From positions 607,739-671,738 of the forward strand of contig JAESIW010000162.1 in NCBI GenBank assembly GCA_016802295.1: 64,000 nt of DNA, given 5' to 3'. The notes below the pieces were generated by a model. That model was not told where the DNA came from. It worked only from the letters and a program-made list of their open reading frames with translations, and did no database searches. A program made the translations under genes and the position numbers. Of the stretch, positions 1-10,712 are shown one piece after another (within the stretch, counting starts at the first letter, position 1; the number at the start of each line of letters is the position of its first letter). The DNA is from Brachionus rotundiformis (lineage: Eukaryota; Rotifera; Eurotatoria; Ploima; Brachionidae).

Positions 1-1374
1 TGCAAGGTCGACCTTACCAAATATTTGGACAATCAGAAGTTTCGCTTTGACTTTGCGTTCGACGAGGCCACATCGAACGACCTTGTCTACAGATACACCG
101 CTCAGCCATTGGTGAACACCATTTTTCAAGGCGGCAATGCCATGTGCTTTGCCTATGGTCAGACCGGCAGTGGCAAAACATTTGTAATCATTAAATAAAA
201 GATAAAAAAGAAAAAAAGAATTTTTTTTGTTAAATAAATTTATTTTAAGACAATGGGGGGAGATTTTAGCCAAAAAAATGTGGACTGTTCCAAGGGTATA
301 TATGCGCTGACCGCCAGAGACGTGTTCAAACAGGTGAATGGCAAATTCAAGGGCCAGCTCGAAGTATTTTGCACATTTTTCGAGATTTACTGTGGCAAAG
401 TGTACGACCTGCTCAACAACAAGAAGAAGCTGCGCGTGCTCGAGGACCACAAAAACCAGGTGCAAGTGGTGGACCTGCGCGAGCAAATACTGACCTCGGT
501 GGAGGACGTGCTCGGCTGCATTCAGTACGGCATGAACATCCGCACATCGGGCACCACGTCAGCCAACGCACACTCGTCCCGTTCCCACGCTGTCTTTCAA
601 ATAATCCTCAGAAACAAGGCCAAAAAGGAGCATGGCAAAATATCGCTGATTGACTTGGCAGGCAGCGAGCGCGGCAAGGACACCTCGTCCTCGGACCGGA
701 TCACGAGGATGGAGGGCGCCGAGATAAACAAGTCACTACTGGCGCTCAAGGAGTGCATTCGCGCGCTGGGCAGGCGCGATGCTCACGTGCCATTCCGCGG
801 CTCCACGCTCACCAAAGTCCTCAGGGACTCGTTCATCGGCGAGCATTCCAAAGTGTGCATGATTGCCATGATTTCGCCTGGCAACAGCGACGTAGAGCAC
901 ACGCTCAACACGCTGCGCTATGCGGACAGAGTAAAGGAGCTGGCCACTGACGAGGTCAACTTGAAGGAAAACACCGAAGAGGAGGAGGAGTACAGGCTGA
1001 AGTACAGTGATGGCAATGAGGACGAGGAGGAAGAGGAGTACGAGGGCGAGGACGATGTGTCCCACGCCATGAACGACCTGCAAGAGACCCTTGCCGAGCT
1101 CCAGGACATGGAGGAACAGGTGCTCGAGTCGCATGGCGATCTCATCCGCGACAACCACAAATGGATGAATGAGTATGAGAGAATATACGAAGAGACAATC
1201 AAGGTGGTCGACTATGACCGCGAGGAGTATGCCACTCGCTTGGACAATGTGATCAACCACAACATGAACATGCTGCTTAATTTGCAGAAAAAGCTCGCTT
1301 TGTTCAAGGAAGGTTTGCTCAAAGAGGAAAAAATATCCAAGACAATACAAAATCCGAAATTTCGTAAAAATTAA
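1..1374 (+). CDS. KIF2: Kinesin-13 (KIF2/MCAK family) microtubule depolymerase, 5' end off window
   Basis: Two exons are visible, 1-183 and 250-1374, joined across a 66 bp GT-AG intron (184-249) in phase 0; about 435 residues are in the window and the N-terminus lies to the left. The motor domain shows the P-loop GQTGSGKT followed by TMGGD after the splice, the switch I motif NAHSSRSH and the switch II motif LIDLAGSERG. It ends near RYADRVKEL, the usual kinesin-13 motor end. A Glu-rich acidic linker and a helical C-terminal domain (DLQETLAELQDMEEQ onward) follow, as in KIF2 and MCAK. Known members use ATP to bend and depolymerise microtubule ends in spindle, neuron and cilium-length control. 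The coding sequence is clearly richer in GC than its surroundings. The subclass is firm because both the internal motor and the conserved C-terminal coil fit; which KIF2 paralogue cannot be told. Confidence 0.95.
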
Positions 1375-3757
1375 TTAATTAATAATCGTCAATTATTTTA
1401 TTATTATATTTTTATTTTTGTTCAAAAAAGAGATAACATTTTTTAAATTTTATTTTAATTAAGGTTTTTTAGCCCAAAATATGAGTTAAATTGGCACTTT
1501 TCTATCAGTCCAATAATTATCTAATAATAGCTTGACCATATTTTATTTAATTTCGATCCTTATCAAACAAAAACAAAAAAAAAAAAAAACAATGACATTT
1601 TTTCTCTCTTTCTATCTATTTTTTAAACTAATTAAAATTATGTATTGATAATTTTACAATTTAAATTACACTGGAGCAAATATGACGGTAACATGTATCT
1701 TTAGTAAATAAAATTAACAAAAAAATTAAATAAATAAACAAACTTAAACTATTATATTAATAAATGAGAATTTTTTAGACAAATTTTTTATTTTTATATT
1801 TATTAAATTAGATTGGTTTTAATAAAATAAAAAATCATTAATTTTTTAGCGATAAATATAAAATTTAGTATTCTATCCGATTTAATTGGCAAATATTTAG
1901 GAAAAAAATATTTAAAGATAAACAATTAATGGTCTGGATTACTTTTTTTTTGTACAGATTTTCGTCTTCTATTTGCAAAGCCATGGTTCTATATTTTTTA
2001 ATTACTTGTTAATTTTTTTTTCAATTATTCTTATCTTCTTAGATATGAAAAAGCTAATTAAGTCATGGGCAAAAAAAGCGAATGAGCCTTTTATGTCCGA
2101 AAGATAAGCTTTGAGAACACCATTAAAATGTATAAATAATGGGAAATGATTTGATGTGAAGCCATTAGTATTTACTTTGAAGACTCTATTGGACAAAAAT
2201 GATCAAATCCTGAGATAAGATAATGAAGCACTTGAGATTTAAGGATAATTTCTAATCAAAAATCATTTCCATACAAGCAAAATGTTTACCAACTGGTCAA
2301 AAACGTAAAAGATACCAGCTTTCAAAAACAAAACCTGCATTATAATGCCAGCCAAGTGAAATTATTGAATATTTGCCAACTGTAGATGCTTAGAATACAG
2401 ATGGAATACTTTATTCAGAACCACTAGCTCTTGAACCTGCTTCTCTCAATGAAATTTCAATGATCATAATTTTAAAATTTTAGGATTTTATTATTGATAA
2501 ATGAAATAAATTATTTTTAATTTGAAATGAGATTATCCTATCAAAAACCCAGTGCTTTGGGTCCAAAATCCAAACAAATTTGGAACCATTGAGTCAATGA
2601 ATAAAGAATAAAAGACTATGATGGCTTGGACATGTACTTAGAATGAAAAGAACATGTAAACCAACAAAAAGAGCTCTTCAGTGGACACCTCAGGCTCGAC
2701 TTGCAGTTACATGGAGGTCAACAATCACTTAGGAGGCGGTTGAAATCAGGGTCCGATGAGGAGAAACGGCAAAAGATGAGCTCTCTTTGAAAATTGGTAA
2801 ATTTAATTTTCCAATGTGTCAGCCTTACCTGATCCATCCGTCTGTCTCACGAATCTCTTGGCAGTAGTTGGTCTATTAGTAGCTAAATGAAAGAAATTCG
2901 CGACCCAACAAATACCAACTTCCCTAATGGGCAGTAGCCACTGGTCAATCAAATATTTTTGACTGGAGACTGGTTAGAATAATGCTTAAAAGGTCAATTT
3001 TGGCAATGTGCGCGTTTTAACTTTCAGATGTTACTTCAATATCTTAATAAACATTTTTTTGCAATTATCATTTCGTTATATCTTTAATTAAATTAAGTTT
3101 TTGTTTATTTTAAAAAATTAAAATTTTTGGTTGGTAAATTGTATGGTAAAATTTCTAGTTAAATAAAAAAAATTTTTGATCCGGTTTTTGATATTGGGAA
3201 GAAAAAATTATTTTTTATTTCTTAATTTAACAAAAAGTTTAATAAATCATCCAAATATTCAGACATAATAAACAAAATTTAAAATAATTATATTTATTTA
3301 AAATTAAAATTAACTTTTTGTTTATTAATTATGAATTGAAAAAGAAAAAAATTGGTTTCACCATTGATAATGAAACAGATTGGAGCTCTTTTGACGGATT
3401 TGAAGTCTAAAAACTAACTAAAATGAGAAAATTGTACCAAAGTACCAAAGAGAATTGCGACCCAATAGCATTAGATTATCATAATTTGATCGGATGCTCG
3501 ACTGTCAAAGCTTGCTTAAACATTGGTCATGTGCACCGAAACATGCCTCTCAAACCAATACCAATCTATACACCAAACAAAACTACGAACATAAAATTAT
3601 AATTTTTCGAGTTGAATTTTCCAAACCCCATTCAAAACAAACTCAATATTTATTGCTAGTAAAAGTAGATCACATTTTACAACCTTAAACACCAGAAGTC
3701 TATATAACATAATTGTTTTGAAATTTTCATTCATATTTTTTAGATGGAAGTGAAGAT
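1375..3757. other. Intergenic AT-rich stretch with transposon debris
   Basis: About 2.4 kb without a supportable gene. It is dominated by A/T homopolymer runs. The only recognisable content is a decayed reverse-transcriptase fragment near 2616-2800, listed separately. A 64-codon open frame on the minus strand (2002-2196) has a weak resemblance to the GVxQGxxLSP part of reverse transcriptases but is too degenerate to call. Confidence 0.6.
2616..2800 (+). mobile_element. Decayed non-LTR retrotransposon fragment (C-terminal part of the reverse transcriptase ORF)
   Basis: Read on the plus strand, the stretch gives WLGHVLRM, then a basic segment, RALQWTP, and an Ala-Val-Thr-Trp-Arg segment. This is the hallmark C-terminal end of jockey/CR1-like endonuclease-reverse transcriptase proteins (W-GH-RM ... 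LxWTP ... TWRRT). Stops interrupt it and no 5' part is present, so it is a dead fragment. The clade is uncertain. Confidence 0.75.
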
Positions 3758-5863
3758 ATGTTGTTTGATTTCGAAGCTGAGCATTGCCAAATTGAGGTCA
3801 AGTTAAGGGACGGCATAGAGCATAGGTATTTGAGGGAATTTTACCTTAGGCTCAATTCAAGGGGAATTTACTCGCAGCTAATTGCGCCAAGAACTCATTA
3901 CCAGTCTGTCCAGGACTATCTAAATTCCAAAGCTAGTCTCAAAACTCTGGCATGCAATACAATTCTAAACACGGCTAACCAAGCCTACATTAAATTTGCC
4001 ATAAACACCTCACCATCTTGTTTATATCAAACTCTTTTAAAATGTTCTATATATAATTTAAATGACTTTGCCGTCAGGGTATTAATAAAAATTTGGAAAA
4101 AAATTATTATTTTTTTTAACTTTATTTAAAAGGTATTGATAGAAAACTGGCCATTTGACAGCCTTGTCTTAGGTGACTATTTTTACGAAGCCTTTTCCTG
4201 TTTGTTGTTATTCTACAAAACAGATATTAACTCATTCATTGGCAAAATAGCGCCAGAGATTCTAAAATGGTTGGTTATAGGTGCCAAATACTCCAAAATG
4301 GTCACTTTACACTCGATCAAAAGTCAACTGAATTCGAATTGCAGGATCCGTTTGCTGGACATAACTGGTTTGCCTGTTTCGGACCATTTGGTCAAGAGTT
4401 TGCTTGAAAAGTACTCGAACTCGTTGTGTCCGAGCGAGTCAGAGGACTCGAGTGAATCGGAAAATTCCAACGAAGGCTCGAAGAGCTCCGATACAGAGAC
4501 CTATATAGTGAGTTATTCGAATGGAGAGAGCGATTCCAACTCGCAGTCCGAAGAGATGTCCAGTGATGGCTCCAGCGAGGCTGAGTTTGATCTCAAAACC
4601 TACACAGATAAATACAGATCACAGTGCGCTCAAGCGCGGCAAAAATTCATCATAAAACTCGATCTAATCTTGGACAGCTATTGCCTACTGGAACAATATT
4701 TAAAGTTGCTTGAGATTAAAATGGATAAAAGTGTGAATGATTGTGGTTTTGAATTGGTAATCAATAAACTTGACTTGACCATCCATGAGCCAAAGTATTG
4801 TGTTCAAAGTTGGTGTCTAGATGTAGAGGCTACGGTAAATATTACAACTTTTCTATAGGCTTTAAAAAATAATTGCTGGAATTGAACATGATACCAAATC
4901 AATTTAAATAATTTGGAAAAAGCAATTTTTTAAATCAAACTTGGTAATTCAATGTCGTAAATAAATTTCCAATAGACAATATTATTTATCTCTTTTATTT
5001 TTGTAATTAAATTAATAAAATTAAAAAGTAATTTATTTTGTTAATTATTAAAGAATATAAGCGGATTGGGAATATTTTTCAATGCCAATTTAAACGAAGC
5101 CATGTACACATTCAATTTGGTGAACAAATTTGCCAATATACAAGAGTTAAACTTGTCTGCCTTTGGTCAAGAGAGCTATTTGAGCTGTTTGTTGGACAAT
5201 ACGTGCGCTCTGGACGCACTTTCTGCTTGTTTAAAAGAGCTCAAAGAGCTAAAGAGACTGAGATTGAGCATACCAGGATGCAAGTACAGACTTGGCTACA
5301 TACTTGAAAGCCTATCTCGACCATTGGAGTACTTGAATCTGACCTCGTGTGGCCTGGCCGAGCAGGACTTGGACTTTTTGGCCAATTCGATTCACTGGCC
5401 AACAATAAACAACCTTGTATTGAACAACAACGATCTTGGCAACCAAAGCGATGCGGTGATTGGGCTTTTGAAAAAGATGGCACCAAATGTACAAGTGCTT
5501 GACTTGGGCTGCAATTCTTTCCAATTCGATGCCTACTTCAAAATAGTCAACGAAGCCATCGTTCACATGGACAATTTGCGCATGCTGGTCACTCTGGATG
5601 TGTTCAAGTTTGACAATTATGTCAAGATTGCCGAAAAGCTCAGTCTTCTGAACAAGTTTGTCAGCTGGCGCATAAACTACTCGTCGGACTACTATGAAAA
5701 ATCGGCCAAAATTAAGAACAGATACAAGTTCAAAAAATTCAAACAAGATTATGTGGAAGCTTTGGAGCGAAAGTTAAATGCCACAAATGGTTCCAGGCCT
5801 GTCAAAATAACTATCAATGATCCTGACTTAAACTTTATTTTGAACGGAATAGCTCATAACTAG
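3758..5863 (+). CDS. LRRC14: LRRC14/PRAME-family leucine-rich repeat protein, copy A
   Basis: Three exons, 3758-4078, 4133-4834 and 5054-5863, all joined in phase 0, give 610 residues. The N-terminal part carries VLIENWPFDSL, matching the VLRELVHTWPFPLLSF segment that I recall in vertebrate LRRC14. RLLDITGLPVSDH matches its LRVLDMTGL segment. A Ser/Glu/Asp-rich low-complexity insert of about 60 residues follows (exon 2). The LRR half includes PLEYLNLTSCGLAEQDLDFL and VQVLDLGCNSFQ, the LRRC14/PRAME layout. Vertebrate LRRC14 is reported to bind IKK-beta, and PRAME proteins act as cullin-2 substrate receptors; neither role is shown here. The last exon is almost identical to that of copy B (8769-10712), whereas exons 1 and 2 are strongly diverged. 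The start is the first ATG after a possible splice acceptor (tttttag) 16 bp upstream. Confidence 0.83.
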
Positions 5864-6375
5864 ACCGATTTTTTTTGTTGTTTGTTTTTTTTATTTATGT
5901 TTATAAAATAAAATAAAATTTGAAAATAAATGAGCATTATTTGTTTTCTCGAAAGATACTAATTATAACTAATTAAAGTTTTACTTTTTTAGAATAAAAA
6001 ACAAAATTTTAAAAAAATATTTATTTTGAAAGACTTTTTTTAATGGTAAAAATTAAGCAATGTAAGAAAATGGTTCATTAATGTTTTTGGAACATTGTTC
6101 ACCGATGTAGAATAATATTTGGTATATATTACACGCTTTTATTTTGCTTCTTGATCACTATTTTCTGACATTGTTTATTTATAATTATTTTCATTTAAGT
6201 CATTTTAAATTTTTGCTTTATGATGAAAAGGTTTTAAAATTAATTTAAATTAAAATTGCTCATTGATTGAGAAAAAAAAGGATTTTCTAATTAATTAATT
6301 AAAAATATATGACCCCTATTGAGTAAAAATAAGAAATATAAAACATTTTTTAGAAAAAAAAATTCAAAACATAAA
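5864..6375. other. Intergenic, no feature seen
   Basis: About 510 bp of AT-rich sequence between the LRRC14-like copy A stop and the protease-homologue start. I see A/T runs and candidate AATAAA polyadenylation hexamers just after 5900, and nothing else. Confidence 0.5.
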
Positions 6376-7748
6376 ATGTCTGAAGAAAAAATAATTTCCC
6401 AAGAACTTAAAAAATCTACAATTTTTGAGCGAAATAAATTTTTTTTTATATCTTATGGTGTTCTGGCTACATCAATTTTTATCTTAGGACTAGTAGCAAT
6501 TATTATAACGGGAGCTTGTAATGAAAGCTAGATAAATAAATTGATATAATTATATTTTTATGCTATTTTAAGTTCCATGTGTGCACACTGTTTGCCATCC
6601 GAATGCCACTTGCTTCAATAGGCCATTTAAAGCTGATTGCGAGTGCAATTATGGATATTCAGGAGATGGCATCGATCACTGCGATGGTAAAATTAACATA
6701 TTGGTTTAGAAGATAAGATAATATATTTTTTATCATTAAATAGAATGTGGTGTCACATATTTTGAACACAATGCCCATAAATACAGCGCTGTATCAGTGC
6801 CGTACAGTTGGCCCGCAGCAGGTATTACAGAATTTTTGTACACAACTTTTACCAAAATTAATTTTGAACGAATGCTGGTGTATAATTATGACCAATGTGG
6901 CGCTGTACTGATAAATAGAAGAACAGCTCTCACCGCAGCACATTGTATCAAAAAATACTTTATGGTATACGATTGGTATTATGGGACTGAATTCAGAGTA
7001 AATGTCACTTTTAACAACTTTAATCCCAATTTGGAGTCAATTTATAGCATGTTTTTTGGAACTCATAATTACGTATATTATGGCTACGACTTGCCGCATG
7101 TTCAAATGGGTGAAATAGAAAATATTTATATTGTAAATATTTACTAAAAAATTTGTTTTAATATATAAAAGAATAGATAATAAATAAATAATTTAGCATC
7201 CTGATTTTGATGAAAAAACCTATCAAAACGACATAGCAGTGGTAAAATTTGTCAATGAGATAAAGTTGAACAGATATGTGCAAGTCGCATGTCTTCCAGA
7301 AAAACCATATTCCCAGGAATCATTATTTTCCAAAATATTTGGCTACATCGCTGGTTTTAGTTCATCTGGAACTTCGTACACTTTATGGGTTCAGAATAAT
7401 GTGAGGCTTGATCTCTACAACAATACAATGTGTCAGGAAGTACAACCAGAAAGGGCCAAAAATTGGGACGTGCAATTTTGTGCTGGCGAATACAATGTGC
7501 ATGGAAACTCTTCTGGTAGTTGCCATGGAGACTATGGTTCTGCATTGTACATTAATGACATAGTTGGAGACAAAAAGAAATATATTGCTGCTGGACTACT
7601 TTCTTATGATGTTCCATGCCGAACAGAGCATTCGCCAGCGTAAGTTTTTCCAAAATTAAGTTTAACCAAGTGAGCTTATCTTTTTTCTAGTGTCTACACC
7701 AAACTGGATCAGTATGTTGATTGGATTAAAAAGCTTTCAAAATATTAA
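6376..7748 (+). CDS. Membrane-anchored EGF plus trypsin-fold protein, probable inactive serine protease homologue
   Basis: Five exons: 6376-6517, 6573-6686, 6744-7132, 7197-7639 and 7691-7748, giving 381 residues with consistent phases. Order: a short cytoplasmic N-terminus; one hydrophobic helix (SYGVLATSIFILGLVAIIIT), suggesting a type II membrane protein; an EGF-like module with six cysteines; then a chymotrypsin fold. The catalytic His is present in TAAHC and the Asp in NDIAVVK. The usual GDSGGP motif reads GDYGSAL, so the nucleophilic Ser is replaced by Tyr. The N-terminal IVGG activation motif is also missing (the region reads AVSVPYSWP). Such homologues are usually non-catalytic binding or regulatory proteins; that role is inference. 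The gene sits between two LRRC14-like paralogues, and a copy of its last intron and exon lies downstream at 8399-8524. Confidence 0.88.
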
Positions 7749-8095
7749 ATATTTTTGACGATTTTAATTAGATAAAAAAATTAAAACTGTGATTTATAGT
7801 TAAACAATAAAAACAAATATTTTTCTATTGTATTAATTTATTAATCTATTCTACTTAATTTGTTAAAATAGTGATAAAATATCTATTAAAAATTATTTTT
7901 TAGTAATTAAACTTCTGTCTTAAGGAGATAGAATTTAAAATAAAAAAATGGAAGTGGATCCCAATAATAATAATCTCATTAAAAGGTTCACCAAACTTAA
8001 CTTGAGCCAAATCTAAGCCAATTATTCCTTTTTTATCGAAAAATTTTTGAAAAAATAAAATAAAAAAAAAAAAATTTTTATTTATTCATAACATG

Positions 8096-8210
8096 GGATC
8101 TAAATTCAATTTCCAACAGCGAAAGTGGGGTTCCATAAGGATCAGTTTTTGGATCGTTTCTATTTTTGGTATTTACCAACGATCTACCAATTGATATAAA
8201 CATTAGAGTG
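8096..8210 (+). mobile_element. Decayed reverse-transcriptase core fragment
   Basis: The plus strand reads SGVP-stop-GSVFGSFLFLVFTNDLP, an eroded form of the SGVPQGSVLGPLLFLIFINDLP block of non-LTR reverse transcriptases. There is an in-frame stop in place of Gln and no flanking coding sequence. Dead fragment. Confidence 0.8.
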
Positions 8211-8398
8211 AGAGATTTGCAAATAGAAAAATATTTTATCTTTAATAATAATACCATGTAAAATGTATCTTTAGAATGCATTTTGATTTGAATCATTTTC
8301 TGATTACGATTTTTTTGAAAAATGTGGACAATGCCAATTAAGGGAAAATTGGATTCAATACTTTAAAATTGAAAAATTTCCATATTTATGTAAGTAAT

Positions 8399-8524
8399 GT
8401 AAGTTTTTCCAAAATTAAGTTTAACCAAGTTACTAAGAATTTATCTTTTTTTAGTGTCTTCACCAAATTCGATCATTATTTTGATTGGATTAAAATACTG
8501 TCAAAATTATCAATTTTTATTTAA
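8399..8524 (+). pseudogene. Duplicated last intron and last exon of the protease homologue
   Basis: 8399-8454 repeats the sequence of intron 7640-7690, including the donor gtaagtttttcc and a tttag acceptor. 8455-8524 encodes VFTKFDHYFDWIKILSKL..., a diverged version of the real terminal exon (VYTKLDQYVDWIKKLSKY). No upstream protease exons are recognisable between 7749 and 8398. It is therefore either the remains of a tandem gene copy or an unused alternative terminal exon. Confidence 0.8.
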
Positions 8525-8768
8525 TAACATTTAATAATAATGTTTAAATGAGTCTGTTCAAATTTTTATCTTAATTTATTATTTATTATAAATAAACTCT
8601 AGTCAATATTTATTTCCTTTAAGAATGATTACTTTGTGAATGCGATAGATTGAGTTCAATGCATTAAATTGTTAACTAAAATTAGAGCCTATTTCGTGCA
8701 CAAATTTAATTATAAAATCTATTTAAAATGTTAATTTAAGAAAAAATAAATAAGAAATTAGATAAAAA

Positions 8769-10712
8769 ATGAAGTTTAATTTTGATACAGATCATTCCGA
8801 GATAGACTCTAAACCCATAGACTCGATTGATTTTAAATACTTGCGTGAATTTTATCTGCGACTTAACTCGCGCGGAATTTACACTCACCAAATTGGCGAC
8901 CGCAAACATTACCAATCAATCGAGGACTATCTAAACTCCAAAAACACCTTGACCACTCTTTGCTGCAACACAATCCTTAATTCAAACAATGAAGCTTTGA
9001 TCCGAAGTTCATTCCAATTGGTACCAAAGTATTTGTTCAAGCCTTTTCTCAAGTGCTCGTTGTACACAATGAACGATTTTGCAATTCATGTAACTTTTTC
9101 TGGCATATAGACAAAACTTAACCAAATTTTATTTAGTTGCTTATCGAATCATGGCCATTTGATAGCCTCGAATTAGCTCAATACTTCACAGAAGCCTATA
9201 CTTCCCTACTACTCTTCTTTAATACTGATACCAATTCATACACTGGTAAAATAGCACCAGACATCCTCAAATGGCTCTACATTGGCTCCAAATACACAAA
9301 AATTGTTACTCAACTTTTTCTCAAAAATCAAACAAACCCTGGTTACAAACTGCGCCAATTGGACCTCACTGGTCTTCCTTTGTCCAATTATCTAATTGAA
9401 AAATTGCTCACCAACGACTTTAATTTTGCCAGTGAAGAATCGGACTTGTCGAATTTTAGTGATTTGGATGACATTTCGGATTTTTTTTCCAGTGATGACG
9501 AACAAACAGACAGCTGGTCAAGTTGTTCACACGTGGACTCGGATGATGATGAAGATTTTTCAATGAAAGTGTCGCATAGTGAACCAAATTTAAGTAAATA
9601 CCAGCAAAACTCATGGGAACAAAAGACTCTTATTAAACTAGATTTAATACTGTCCAATTCCAATTTAAAAGAACGCTTTGTTAAATTGATCCAAGACAAC
9701 GATCAAATGGTTAATTTAGAGCTTAAGTTTAACAAAATTGATTTGACTATTAGGGACAAAAAATACTGTTTAATAAATGATAATTATGATCTAAATACAG
9801 TGGTAATTTTCTTCATTTTTTAATAAGGAATAATTTTTAATTATCTCTTTTAGTTTTGTAATTAAATTAATAAAATTAAAAAGTAATTTATTTTGTTAAT
9901 TATTAAAGAATATAAGCGGATTGGGAATATTTTTCAATGCCAATTTAAACGAAGCCATGTACACATTCAATTTGGTGAACAAATTTGCCAATATACAAGA
10001 GTTAAACTTGTCTGCCTTTGGTCAAGAGAGCTATTTGAGCTGTTTGTTGGACAATACGTGCGCTCTGGACGCACTTTCTGCTTGCTTAAAAGAGCTCAAA
10101 GAGCTAAAGAGACTGAGACTGAGCATACCAGGATGCAAGTACAGACTTGGCTACATACTTGAAAGCCTATCTCGACCATTGGAGTACTTGAATCTGACCT
10201 CGTGTGGCCTGGCCGAGCAGGACTTGGACTTTTTGGCCAATTCGATTCACTGGCCAACAATAAACAACCTTGTATTGAGCAACAACGATCTTGGCAACCA
10301 AAGCGATGCGGTGATTGGGCTTTTGAAAAAGATGGCACCAAATGTACAAGTGCTTGACTTGGGCTGCAATTCTTTCCAATTCGATGCCTACTTCAAAATA
10401 GTCAACGAAGCCATCGTTCACATGGACAATTTGCGCATGCTGGTCACTCTGGATGTGTTCAAGTTTGACAATTATGTCAAGATTGCCGAAAAGCTCAGTC
10501 TTCTGAACAAGTTTGTCAGCTGGCGCATAAACTACTCGTCGGACTACTATGAAAAATCGGCCAAAATTAAGAACAGATACAAGTTCAAAAAATTCAAACA
10601 AGATTATGTGGAAGCTTTGGAGCGAAAGTTAAATGTCACAAATGGTTCCAGGCCTGTCAAAATAACTATCAATGATCCTGACTTAAATTTTATCTTAAAT
10701 GAAATTTTCTAA
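8769..10712 (+). CDS. LRRC14: LRRC14/PRAME-family leucine-rich repeat protein, copy B
   Basis: Three exons, 8769-9089, 9137-9802 and 9909-10712, all phase 0, give 596 residues. Layout is as in copy A: REFYLRLNSRGIY near the N-terminus, LIESWPFDSLELAQYF after the first intron, RQLDLTGLPLSNYL, an acidic/Ser-rich insert, then the LRR half. Exon 1 has exactly the same length as in copy A (321 nt) but exons 1 and 2 differ at many codons. Exon 3 and the last 68 bp of intron 2 match copy A with only about five substitutions. Both copies keep open frames and good splice sites, so both look functional. Family assignment rests on remembered LRRC14 motifs; no pathway can be inferred from context. Confidence 0.83.

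Larger units (their letters stand above)
7749..8768. other. Intergenic with retrotransposon and exon remnants
   Basis: About 1 kb between the protease homologue and LRRC14-like copy B. It holds a reverse-transcriptase remnant (8096-8210) and a duplicated terminal exon (8399-8524), both listed separately. The remainder is AT-rich without recognisable content. Confidence 0.6.

Noticed and set aside
736..1350. 204-codon minus-strand open frame across the kinesin exon
   Set aside because: It is the antisense shadow of the GC-rich kinesin coding sequence and has no family features.
5241..5486. Identical 81-codon minus-strand open frames in both LRRC14-like copies
   Set aside because: They are shadows of the converted exon 3; their identity follows from the conversion tract, not from selection on a second protein.
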